This document shows positions 29,433-36,730 of a stretch of 64,000 nucleotides of DNA, one piece after another. Made by a program: the position numbers and the translations under genes. This stretch comes from Thiogranum longum. GTDB lineage: Bacteria; Pseudomonadota; Gammaproteobacteria; DSM-19610. The stretch lies in the NCBI RefSeq assembly GCF_004339085.1, contig NZ_SMFX01000001.1, positions 372,001-436,000 on the forward strand, given 5' to 3'. The first letter of the stretch is position 1. The number at the start of each line of letters is the position of its first letter. The notes below the pieces were generated by a model. That model worked only from the letters and a program-made list of their open reading frames with translations. It was not told the origin of the DNA and made no database searches.

Positions 29433-30323
29433 ATGAATAAAAGAATGCTGGCGGTTTATGCCGTACTGTTTATGACGCTGATAAATGTGCGGCCTGCATT
29501 TGCGGCCTGCTGGCAGATCGATCTGCGGGATGGCACCCGGATCAAAGCAACAGACTTCTGGAATTTAAGCAGCAAGCTTGAGGATTCGCCGCAGAGCTTT
29601 TTACTCGGTCAGATTGATGGTGAAGATCAACAAATACCCGTTAGTGAGATTCAGTCAATTGTTTATCAGGAGGCAGAAGCAGGTGGCTGGGGCGCCTGGC
29701 TAAAGAATAGCGATACAAGTGCACAGATCAGGTTTACGGACGGCAGGGTCAGCACACTGAAAACAGGGCTGCCGGTTTTTTACCGTACCGTGGGCAAAAA
29801 AAAGCGCCTGCCAGCTTCCACAGTGATGGAGGAGCGGTCAGATAATCGCGACATGAACCTGAATATATTTTACCGTGCCAGGGGAGATGTGAAACAGGTT
29901 TCTGTAGATGCCGTATCGCAGATAGAACACTGTGATGAAGCGTCCGAGGTCGATAGTGAGGCCGATGTCATCGTGCAACATGTGGATAACAATGAGTCTT
30001 CATTGAATCCTGCTGTGCAGGACGACAGCGACGTGCTGGGTATGACGAATGGCGACATGCTTACCGGCAGAGTCACAACAACACCGATTATCTGGCAGAC
30101 AGACTATGGCGTACTTGAGATAAAGAGGAGTGAAATACGTGTCCTTGGTATCGAGGGAGAGAGCAAGCAACAGGGTGAACTGGAATTATTGAGTGGCGAC
30201 CGCATGCGCGGACGGCTTATTAACAAAACGTTAACAATTCACCTGACAATAGGTCAGAGTCTGGATGTCCCGGTTGAACAACTGCGTACACTGACGTTGC
30301 ATAAGGCAGCAACAATAAAATAA
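29433..30323 (+). CDS. Exported protein of unknown function
   Basis: Not recognised. The protein is 296 aa with a clear signal peptide (MLAVYAVLFMTLINVRPAFA). The start has GGAAGGTG upstream. The mature part has repeated beta-type units about a DGTRIKATDFW / GDMLTGRVTT / GDRMRGRLINK theme: three segments in which a Gly-Asp turn is followed by a polar strand, like small beta-barrel or SH3-like modules. Cysteines: one at the mature N-terminus (AACWQID) and one in IEHCDEA. It lies after the fba terminator and before the cytochrome pair with a 179-bp spacer, so co-transcription is doubtful. A periplasmic location is likely. Confidence 0.7.
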   Translation: MNKRMLAVYAVLFMTLINVRPAFAACWQIDLRDGTRIKATDFWNLSSKLEDSPQSFLLGQIDGEDQQIPVSEIQSIVYQEAEAGGWGAWLKNSDTSAQIRFTDGRVSTLKTGLPVFYRTVGKKKRLPASTVMEERSDNRDMNLNIFYRARGDVKQVSVDAVSQIEHCDEASEVDSEADVIVQHVDNNESSLNPAVQDDSDVLGMTNGDMLTGRVTTTPIIWQTDYGVLEIKRSEIRVLGIEGESKQQGELELLSGDRMRGRLINKTLTIHLTIGQSLDVPVEQLRTLTLHKAATIK

Positions 30324-30379
30324 ATGCGAGTGTGGTAAAAAAATGACAACAACGCAGATGTAGTACAACTTGAAAACAA

Positions 30380-30393
30380 CTGATATAGATCAA
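30380..30393 (+). promoter_or_regulatory. FNR/ANR-type operator before the cytochrome-porin gene
   Basis: CTGATATAGATCAA matches the FNR consensus TTGAT-N4-ATCAA at 9 of 10 defined positions. An extended -10 element (TGCTATCTT, 30414-30421) places the start of transcription near 30428. The operator centre is then about 41.5 bases upstream, the exact class II activator distance. This supports oxygen-responsive activation. Confidence 0.75.
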
Positions 30394-30502
30394 TGGATAT
30401 ATCCTGATCCTTTGCTATCTTAATTGGTGAGGCGAAGCTAATTTGCCAACGTAAATACCAGTGTTGTACTTGCGCAACGTATATCAGTCTGAGGAGGGCA
30501 CC

Positions 30503-31699
30503 ATGATGGATACCAAAACTGTCTTGTCCGCTTTTGGAGTTGTGGCCATGTTGTCTGCAGCCACAAGCGCCAATGCGATCCCTGCATTTGCAAGAAAGTA
30601 TCAAACCAACTGCAGTTCATGTCATACGGCGTATCCCGCACTTAATACTGCCGGTCGGAAGTTCAAGGAAGCAGGTTATCGATTCCCCAAACTCAAGGGT
30701 GAGGAGTCAGTGTCTGATTTCCTGCATTGGGACAAGGTGTTTCCTGTTTCAGCAGCGTTTATCTCGCGTCCCTTTGATAATTCCAGTAATGGAAAAAGCG
30801 ATACAAACCAGGCTGCAATACACGAACTCGAATTGTTTTCAGCGGGACGGTTGTATAAAAACGTCTCCGGATTTTTTGAGCTCGAAATGGAAGACGAGGA
30901 TGGTTTCAATACCCAGTTGGCGCATGCCGCTATGACTTACAATATGAGTGATGCGGTGAATGCCCAGGTCACGTACGGAGCGACATTGTTTGCGGATTCC
31001 TACGATACATTTAGCGACATGCGCAGGCTGACCGCATCACACGCAGCGGCACTGAACTCATCATTTGGTGGCGCTGATAATGTGGTAGCTCATGGTGGTG
31101 ACGGAGGACGATTCCGTGACCAGCGCCAGATAGTGTCGGTCTATGGGCGGCCAGTTAAACAGCTGTACTACAATCTGGGCGTTGGTGGGCTTGCAAAGGA
31201 CACCGAGGGCACAAACTCAAGAACATACTTCGGACGTGTTGCGTTCGATATTACGCCCAAGGTGATGGTTGGTGGTATGGCCATGTCGGGCAAGTGTGAG
31301 ACCAACACCTCGGACTGCACGCCTGCGACAGATCGGGATTTCAAACGCTACGCGGTTGATACCCAGGTTGATGTAGGCGACGGACGTCTGACAGGCGTAT
31401 TCATCCGTGGCAAGGACGATACTGCAGCCGGTAATGGTGAAGATGAGAATGATGCCTGGTATCTGCAGGGCATGTATGTCGTCAAGGACGATGGTCGGCC
31501 AAGCATAGTCCCCCTGGTGCGTGTCGACAGTTACGAAATGAATGATGGCAGTGATGAGTACAAGTCCTATACGCTGAACCTGGGTTATTACTTCACCCAG
31601 AATATCAAGGGCTTTGCCGAGTTCAGTGACCAGTTCGACACGCCTTCAGGTGTCGATGAAGAGCAGCGATACACTCTGCAACTGGAAGCAGCGTTCTAG
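30503..31699 (+). CDS. Cyc2-like fused monoheme cytochrome c-porin
   Basis: Probable outer-membrane protein that passes electrons between an outside donor or acceptor and the periplasm. ATG at 30503 follows GAGGAGGG; ATG at 30506 is an alternative. Length is 398 aa. After the signal peptide (ending ATSANA) comes IPAFARKYQTNCSSCHTAYP, with one heme motif CSSCH near residues 38-42, and LNTAGRKFKEAGYRFP. This is the N-terminal pattern of Cyc2-type cytochrome-porins. The remaining 340 residues are strand-rich with alternating polarity and end in YTLQLEAAF with a terminal Phe, as outer-membrane barrels do. A triheme cytochrome gene follows. Whether Fe(II) or another donor is used cannot be told. 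Confidence 0.78.
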   Translation: MMDTKTVLSAFGVVAMLSAATSANAIPAFARKYQTNCSSCHTAYPALNTAGRKFKEAGYRFPKLKGEESVSDFLHWDKVFPVSAAFISRPFDNSSNGKSDTNQAAIHELELFSAGRLYKNVSGFFELEMEDEDGFNTQLAHAAMTYNMSDAVNAQVTYGATLFADSYDTFSDMRRLTASHAAALNSSFGGADNVVAHGGDGGRFRDQRQIVSVYGRPVKQLYYNLGVGGLAKDTEGTNSRTYFGRVAFDITPKVMVGGMAMSGKCETNTSDCTPATDRDFKRYAVDTQVDVGDGRLTGVFIRGKDDTAAGNGEDENDAWYLQGMYVVKDDGRPSIVPLVRVDSYEMNDGSDEYKSYTLNLGYYFTQNIKGFAEFSDQFDTPSGVDEEQRYTLQLEAAF

Positions 31700-31774
31700 G
31701 TATTGGCGAGAGACGAGCAGCGGTACCAACGGGGTGCCGCTGCCTTGTTCGGAGTTCCATGCTGAGGATTGCTT

Positions 31775-32521
31775 ATGAGACGCATACAGAATCGGTTGGC
31801 CTGGGTGTTGTTGCTGTTTGGCCTTTGTGCAGAAATGCTTTCCTGGTCCGCCCTTGCAGCTCAGGATGGAGAAAAAATATACGAAGACCGGTGCGGTATG
31901 TGCCATGAACTGCCGGATCCCGACAAACCGCCACCAGAGGGTAAAGGGCACTGGAAGGAGCGACTCGACCTGATGGCACCGAATGCCGGATTGAGTGGGA
32001 AGGAAAAGGCCGCTGTGCTTGAATTTCTGCAGAACCATGAGAAAGGCGCCAGTAGTATGGTTTCCTTCGCGCAGGAACAGCAGGTATTCGAAAAAAAATG
32101 TAGCCTGTGTCATACCATCGACCGGGTTTTTCGCATTCCGTTAACGGACGAATCGCGTGCACATATTGTCAAGCGTATGCAGGAGCGCGCACAGGACTGG
32201 ATCACAAATGACGAGGCACATGAAATTCTCGAGTACCTTGGAAAGGTCGGTAACAAGGCACCGGGAGAAATACCCAGGGCAGGACCGGCTAGTGAGAATG
32301 AGGCGGGTGATGGTCCTGCTGCACTTTTCCGTCACCGTTGCTCGGCGTGTCACACACTCGAACGCGTCTATCTAAAGCTGGAGGAAGATCCTGCCACTGC
32401 CTGGATGCACATTGTGAGCCGCATGCAGAAAAAATCTCCGGATTGGTTGACGAGTAAAGAGGCGCAAAAGATTGCAGAATATCTAAAGACGCTTAAGCCT
32501 GTTGGTGGTGTTAATGAGTAA
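31775..32521 (+). CDS. Periplasmic triheme cytochrome c
   Basis: Protein of 248 aa with a signal peptide (WVLLLFGLCAEMLSWSALA). ATG at 31775 is chosen since GCTGAGGA precedes it; an upstream in-frame TTG is less likely. Three heme motifs are seen: CGMCH near residue 40, CSLCH near 110 and CSACH near 189. The second and third domains are clear duplicates, each with the pattern CxxCHTxxRV, then MQxxxxDWxTxxEAxxIxEYL. The first domain is divergent. Each domain resembles a small class I cytochrome. Placed 75 bp after the Cyc2-like gene, it is the natural periplasmic electron partner. It ends 14 bp from the convergent cytochrome c'-like gene. Confidence 0.85.
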   Translation: MRRIQNRLAWVLLLFGLCAEMLSWSALAAQDGEKIYEDRCGMCHELPDPDKPPPEGKGHWKERLDLMAPNAGLSGKEKAAVLEFLQNHEKGASSMVSFAQEQQVFEKKCSLCHTIDRVFRIPLTDESRAHIVKRMQERAQDWITNDEAHEILEYLGKVGNKAPGEIPRAGPASENEAGDGPAALFRHRCSACHTLERVYLKLEEDPATAWMHIVSRMQKKSPDWLTSKEAQKIAEYLKTLKPVGGVNE

Positions 32522-32535
32522 TCCTGATGGGTCCG

Positions 32536-33000
32536 TTACTTCCCTGAACTATCAATGCGATATGCTGCATGGCAGCTGACACAATTTTGCATCAGGAGCG
32601 ATAGCTGTGACAAAGCATCGTTACTATCACCCAGATCCTCGGCATCCATCGCTAATTGATCAAATCCTGAATGCGTGTCAAATCCTGATTGCTTGAATTG
32701 GATGGGAAGTTTTGCCATTAAAGTGCCTGGAACTTCAGCTTGCGCAGCTCTGCCAGCTTTACGAGCATAGTCTGCTACCAGCTGCATATCATTCTCGGAA
32801 ATTCCTTCGGTGATTTTCTGAACGCTGGTTAAAAATGCCCGCATTTCCGCCAAAACAAGGTCCCTTTCCTCAGGATTCAGGTGTATGGCCGTCCGCCCAT
32901 CGGCATTGATAGAAACACTGCCCTGGAAAATAAATTTATAAATTCCACCTGCAATAACCAGCAAAAGAATCGCAACAATTCCAAAACATTTCTTATTCAT
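32536..33000 (-). CDS. Membrane-anchored cytochrome c'-like protein
   Basis: Protein of 154 aa, starting at MNKKCFG (33000); longer in-frame starts exist but the signal anchor fits this one. Residues 5-25 form a single N-terminal membrane helix (CFGIVAILLLVIAGGIYKF). The rest is helical, and the only heme motif is at the C-terminus (CVSCHAAYR, from residue 140). The CxxCHxxYR form at the last helix is that of cytochrome c' four-helix bundles, which bind NO and other gases. Converges with the triheme cytochrome gene. It may belong to the adjoining cassette region or to the older chromosome. Confidence 0.72.
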   Translation of the reverse strand: MNKKCFGIVAILLLVIAGGIYKFIFQGSVSINADGRTAIHLNPEERDLVLAEMRAFLTSVQKITEGISENDMQLVADYARKAGRAAQAEVPGTLMAKLPIQFKQSGFDTHSGFDQLAMDAEDLGDSNDALSQLSLLMQNCVSCHAAYRIDSSGK

Positions 33001-33147
33001 GTGATTATGTCCGACCAAACCGCATATCATTACCATTTGGCTCTGTAAGGTTAAAATGGCGACCACCTGGAAATGAAAACACTGCCCTTACAATAATTCC
33101 ATAGACTCTGGTCTCTCCAGTGAAACAGTGGGTGAGAGTCTACGCAG

Positions 33148-33474
33148 CTAGTGCTCTTTGCTCGACATTTCAATCATCTCAGAAATCTCCAGGGTGCCGT
33201 TGATCTCAAGAAACGGACAGGATTGCGCCACCTTCAATGCTGCTTCCATTGAAGGCATTTTGATGATGCTAAGCCCCGACATTGCTGTTGTGGTGCCGGG
33301 TTCAAATGTACCGTCAGGATGCACGGTATGAGTGTCCTTGAACGGAATTGCAGGACTGACGACCGCATCGCCCAATGATGACAGCCATTTTTGATATTTG
33401 GTGAAATGCTTTTGCCCTTCTTCCGGGTCAGATGGTGGCACACCACCCACGTAAACGAAAATGTATTGCGGCAT
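33148..33474 (-). CDS. YciI/DGPF-domain small protein (cassette gene)
   Basis: Protein of 108 aa. It shows the YciI-like fold pattern: MPQYIFVYVGGVP, a central SLGDAVVSPAIPF, and GLSIIKMPSMEAALKVAQSCPFLEIN. Such proteins are small ferredoxin-like dimers of uncertain activity. Its start lies about 60 bp after the R'-like end of the attC-like site at 33538-33599, as expected for a gene cassette. No clear attC follows it downstream. Confidence 0.75.
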   Translation of the reverse strand: MPQYIFVYVGGVPPSDPEEGQKHFTKYQKWLSSLGDAVVSPAIPFKDTHTVHPDGTFEPGTTTAMSGLSIIKMPSMEAALKVAQSCPFLEINGTLEISEMIEMSSKEH

Positions 33475-33537
33475 TGCTATATGTCCTCATAAAAATATAT
33501 TGGTGGAATATTATCTATTCTTAATCTTTTGGTTGGC

Positions 33538-33599
33538 TCATAACGACCACGATAAGCGGCGCAGCTCTGCTGCGTCCCTCTCGAACGCCATGTTATGCC
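33538..33599 (-). repeat. attC-like recombination site, site 3
   Basis: On the minus strand it begins GCATAACATGGCGTTCGAG, has a GGACGCAGC / GCTGCGCC core and ends CTTATCGTGGTCGTTATG. TAAC and GTTA at the ends, an imperfect inverted repeat and a position overlapping the stop of the upstream gene at 33593 fit an integron attC site. Confidence 0.65.
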
Positions 33600-34471
33600 T
33601 CGGGTGGCTCATATCTTGCGGATTCCCATGCATGGATTGCCTGTTTCCGGGTTTCGCCCCAGTGGTACCCACCCAGTTTACCGCTTTTCTGAATGACGCG
33701 GTGGCAAGGAATCAGGAACGCGACAGGATTTACGCCTACCGCTTGCCCCACGGCTCTCGCAGAACCCGGATAGCCTATTGCGGTGGCAACCTGAGAATAG
33801 CTAGCCACCCTTGCCGGGGCTATCTGCAACAAGGCCCTCCACACACTGATTTGAAAGTTCGTCCCGAAAACGTGCAAAGAAATCGGGGTTAGGTGATCGT
33901 GGTTCTTTTTTTTATCAAACATGGCCTGGATCACAGCGAGCGTCTGTTGACGATTTTCGTGCACCGTCGCGTTTGGCCATTTCTTGTGTAAGCGGGTCAA
34001 ATGCTCATCGACTTGCTCACTATTCAGGAATGAAAAATTACAGATGCCTTTCGGCGTAATGGCAATAAAGGTTTTTCCAAACGGGGTGTCATGCACTGCA
34101 TACTCAATGGTTAAGCCTGCACCTCCTGTTTTGTATTCGCCAGGCGTGACCGCTTCCAGATGAACGAAGTGGTCGTACAAACGCGAGCCGCTGCTCAACC
34201 CCACGGAATCGGTAACTTCAAGCAGGGGTCTCGATTCACTCAGTAATTGCTTGGCGCGCTCCAGGGTAAGAACCTGCAGGAATCTCTTGGGCGTTACACC
34301 GGCCCATCGGCAGAACAGGCGCTGGAAATGATAAGGGCTCAGATGTAAGTGCGCCGCAATTTCATTCAGCGTCGGCTGGCTATCGACCCTGCGGGCAATG
34401 AAATCGATAGCGTCGGCGATGCGATCATAGTCTGTCATGCGTATATCCCAACGGCAGATTGCGTCAATCAC
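33593..34471 (-). CDS. AraC-type HTH / methylguanine-DNA methyltransferase (Ada-like)
   Basis: Fusion of an N-terminal AraC helix-turn-helix (residues 20-110, with HLHLSPYHFQRLFCRWAGVT) and a C-terminal O6-methylguanine-DNA methyltransferase domain. The active-site motif IPCHRVIQKSGKLGGYHWG holds the acceptor Cys. The N-terminal zinc-type phosphotriester-repair domain of E. coli Ada is absent, so it is the shorter two-domain form. GTG at 34471 overlaps the stop of the upstream flavin reductase gene (GTGA); ATG at 34438 (MTDYDR) is an alternative start. The two genes form one two-gene cassette between attC-like sites 2 and 3. Confidence 0.88.
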   Translation of the reverse strand: MIDAICRWDIRMTDYDRIADAIDFIARRVDSQPTLNEIAAHLHLSPYHFQRLFCRWAGVTPKRFLQVLTLERAKQLLSESRPLLEVTDSVGLSSGSRLYDHFVHLEAVTPGEYKTGGAGLTIEYAVHDTPFGKTFIAITPKGICNFSFLNSEQVDEHLTRLHKKWPNATVHENRQQTLAVIQAMFDKKKNHDHLTPISLHVFGTNFQISVWRALLQIAPARVASYSQVATAIGYPGSARAVGQAVGVNPVAFLIPCHRVIQKSGKLGGYHWGETRKQAIHAWESARYEPPEA

Positions 34472-35142
34472 TCCGCTATGCGGATCCGCGCCAGTTCCAT
34501 ATCCGGGCTGCGGTACATATCCTCAGGAATCGTCCCGAGAGTTGAATCCTGAAGCCGGGGCCCGAGCCCGTAAAATTGCTGAAAGCTCATAATGAGAGGC
34601 CGCCATTTGTCCGGGTCGATCCGATTCTCTTCTCCACTCATCATGATTGACGTCTCCGCATGCACGCGCTGAATGCGGGTCTCGATGCATAGAACAAATC
34701 CCCGTTGTAGCGGGTTGTCCTCGCCGACACCGTGCGAACTCGTAACGCGTGCTTCGAGTTGCACCGGGCACTCTCGCACGCGCGGCGGCGCCACCGTTTC
34801 CGAAGCCATCGGCGTCAGCCCTGCAAGCCCGAATTTATCAGCTTCATGTCGGTAGCCCTTTCTCAATTTGAACTCCGGTACCGGATCGGAGCCAGTGGTC
34901 AGCGCCAGACGATTTACCGCTGCCACCTCATTCACTGAGGGGAGGTTGAGGACGCACTCACCGGTGCGGATCATGTTCTGCGTGGTTTTCGAGAATGCAG
35001 TCAGCCCGAGCAGGCAGCGCCACCCCAGCCAGAATGCCGAGGACATCGGCGCGAGGTTGTAGCTTCCATCTTCATTCACGGTGCTGACCAGGACGACAGG
35101 TGTGCCAAGATACAATATCGGCGGTTCGCTTTTTATATGCAT
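34468..35142 (-). CDS. Flavin reductase-family (split-barrel FMN-binding) protein
   Basis: Protein of 224 aa in the flavin reductase-like split-barrel family, which binds FMN and acts with a partner oxygenase or alone. ATG at 35142 (MHIKSEPP) is chosen because AGAGGA lies 6 bases upstream. Motifs: LYLGTPVVLVSTVNEDGSYNL, APMSSAFWLGWRCLLGL, SKTTQNMIRTGECVLNLPS. Residues 120-190 continue the barrel, with HAETSIMM. It is translated just ahead of the Ada-like gene, sharing GTGA. Substrate is unknown; a role in stress or detoxification is only suggested by its partner. Confidence 0.82.
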   Translation of the reverse strand: MHIKSEPPILYLGTPVVLVSTVNEDGSYNLAPMSSAFWLGWRCLLGLTAFSKTTQNMIRTGECVLNLPSVNEVAAVNRLALTTGSDPVPEFKLRKGYRHEADKFGLAGLTPMASETVAPPRVRECPVQLEARVTSSHGVGEDNPLQRGFVLCIETRIQRVHAETSIMMSGEENRIDPDKWRPLIMSFQQFYGLGPRLQDSTLGTIPEDMYRSPDMELARIRIAE

Positions 35143-35253
35143 TGTCATTCCTCTCATAAATTAATTCTCGCAGTGACAGGAATTTGTGCCACTTCGTGCA
35201 AAGTATGGAGGTTCAAGTACTCTTCTGCGACCCGAATCTTGCTATGTTTGAGC

Positions 35254-35331
35254 CATAACGGTTTGCATAAGTGGCGCAGCGCTGCTGCGTCCAAGTGAGA
35301 GAAGCGAGCAACTTAATGCATTTGTTATACG
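35254..35331 (-). repeat. attC-like recombination site, site 2
   Basis: On the minus strand: GTATAACAAATGCATTAAGT at one end and ACTTATGCAAACCGTTATG at the other. These arms pair imperfectly with unpaired bases, as attC sites do. The core GGACGCAGC...GCTGCGCC is shared with site 3. It directly follows the stop of gene 35352-35858. Confidence 0.72.
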
Positions 35332-35351
35332 TATATATCATTTGGCGACAA

Positions 35352-35858
35352 CTAGGCTGATTCTTTAAACTTCATGAGATCGTTAAGCAGCTTATCTCGG
35401 TCAAGTAGCTGTGGAATCGTATAAATATAGGTACGACCATTTTCTTCTCTAATATTTCCAACCTGGTTCATGTCCTTTAACTTTTTACTCTCTTCCTCTA
35501 TCACTTCAATTCTCAAACCACGACTATTTAGCGGGAAGACCGCCTTTTCTATTACACCTATGTATTTCCATGGAACGTAGTAATATAGATTCTGCTCGTC
35601 GGTCTGGAAATACAGCCCTGCATTATTTGCCTGCATTGTCGCTAAATAATTTCCCTTCTTTTGATTTTTAACAATTCCAAACAATATGAGAGCTATTACT
35701 GCAGCTATTGCACCTTTGATCGAAACACTCGCAATTGGCGAATAAATCACCAAGACAATGGCTATCGACAGAATAATACCGAAAATCCAAATAACGATTT
35801 TCGGTGGAGCCACCTTTAATTTTGGCTCTAATATTTCGTTTGATAAAACTAAGCTCAT
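35352..35858 (-). CDS. Membrane protein with PH-like domain (cassette gene)
   Basis: Unknown function, 168 aa. Two membrane helices are near residues 21-57 (VIWIFGIILSIAIVLVIY and ISVKGAIAAVIALILFGIV). The following 100 residues contain FQTDEQNLYYYVPWKYIGVI and RGLRIEVIEEES, a pattern like small PH-type (YcxB-like) domains. The coding sequence is visibly AT-richer than the flanking genes, with many AAA, ATT and TTA codons, a sign of foreign origin. The start lies about 20 bp after the end of attC-like site 1 and the stop at site 2, so the gene is a neat single cassette. Confidence 0.75.
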   Translation of the reverse strand: MSLVLSNEILEPKLKVAPPKIVIWIFGIILSIAIVLVIYSPIASVSIKGAIAAVIALILFGIVKNQKKGNYLATMQANNAGLYFQTDEQNLYYYVPWKYIGVIEKAVFPLNSRGLRIEVIEEESKKLKDMNQVGNIREENGRTYIYTIPQLLDRDKLLNDLMKFKESA

Positions 35859-35871
35859 AAATTAAATTTTA

Positions 35872-35923
35872 CGTATAACGTTTTAGCCCAGCCGCAATTG
35901 TCAGCTGGAGATTTTTGTTAGCT
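35872..35923 (-). repeat. attC-like recombination site, site 1
   Basis: On the minus strand it reads GCTAACAAAAATCTCCAGC, then a short loop and GCTGGGCTAAAACGTTATACG. CCAGC and GCTGG pair, with TAAC and GTTA at the two ends. It follows the EthD-like gene and precedes the next cassette gene by about 15 bp. It is shorter than sites 2 and 3 (about 52 bp), near the lower size of attC sites. Confidence 0.65.
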
Positions 35924-35925
35924 GT

Positions 35926-36288
35926 TTATAGCTCAATTTCGTTTACAATAAATGCTGTAGATTTTGAGTGATCTATAAACTTGTTTTCATCTTCCATTAA
36001 TGATGGTGCTATCTCCTGAAATTCAGGAGAGCTCATAGCAGCCATCAAGTCTTCTTCAGATTCGAACCACACTTCCGCAACGCCATCATATGCAGGTTGC
36101 ATTCCTCTCGATTCTTTTAAGCCATCATTTAATGGTGTGTCAATAGTGTGAGACTGGATATACTTTTTAGCCCTCATTTTTGACGCACTTCCCATAAAAA
36201 AAGGAGCATGTTTATTTAGCCAATAATCTTGAAACTCTTCGCGACTCATGTCTGGACGACGAGTGCAACACATTATAAGTTTTACCAT
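35926..36288 (-). CDS. EthD-domain small protein (cassette gene)
   Basis: Protein of 120 aa with an EthD/ferredoxin-like dimeric alpha-beta domain: MVKLIMCCTRRPDMS, REEFQDYWLNKHAPFF and a C-terminal YDGVAEVWFESEEDLMAAM. ATG at 36288 is chosen because AAAGGAAA sits 8 bases upstream. EthD proteins act as small accessory or degradative proteins. This one lies at the right end of the attC-like array. It is moderately AT-rich compared with the 36.7-39 kb genes. Confidence 0.75.
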   Translation of the reverse strand: MVKLIMCCTRRPDMSREEFQDYWLNKHAPFFMGSASKMRAKKYIQSHTIDTPLNDGLKESRGMQPAYDGVAEVWFESEEDLMAAMSSPEFQEIAPSLMEDENKFIDHSKSTAFIVNEIEL

Positions 36289-36730
36289 TATTCTGTTTCC
36301 TTTATGTTGATCGGAAGAGATGAATCGAATACAGCTGACTACTGCTAGACGGCTTCTGCCGTATATCCGGAAACATGCGGCGCAGACTATATAGTTCACC
36401 CATTCGGGTGGCTATACGGCGTTTTCCGTCTATCACGACCTGGTTGAACATGTTCAGATCCCCCGTATCTCGTTGTTACTTGTATACAAACTATCGGCGA
36501 GTTTCAAGGCAAGCCGTACTAGGATGCATGCGCTGTGATATTGATGTTTTAGGCAGATAGGCGGCGCACGCCTTATATCCTGCCTTTTTTCGTTGCATAC
36601 GCAGCGTTATAACAACATGAAACGTCAGTTAAATGTTGGCTATGCCTTGATATTGAAGTACATATACCGGCGAATTTTTTCTCTCCCGCATGCTGATATC
36701 CGCTGATCGTGCCATTACTTGTGCTTGTCG
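36289..36730. other. 442-bp region to the right of the cassette array
   Basis: No gene can be supported. It carries strong dyads: TATAGTTCACCCATTCGGGTGGCTATA (36391-36417, imperfect), and GGCAGATAGGCGGC...GCCTTATATCCTGCC near 36552-36586. GTTATAACAAC occurs at 36607-36617 and could be a remnant cassette-end or attI-like crossover. No integrase ORF is visible. Confidence 0.4.

Noticed and set aside
33100-33142. Inverted repeat TAGACTCT/AGAGTCTA as a fourth attC
   Set aside because: It lacks TAAC/GTTA ends and a paired core; it is only a short dyad after the YciI-like gene.
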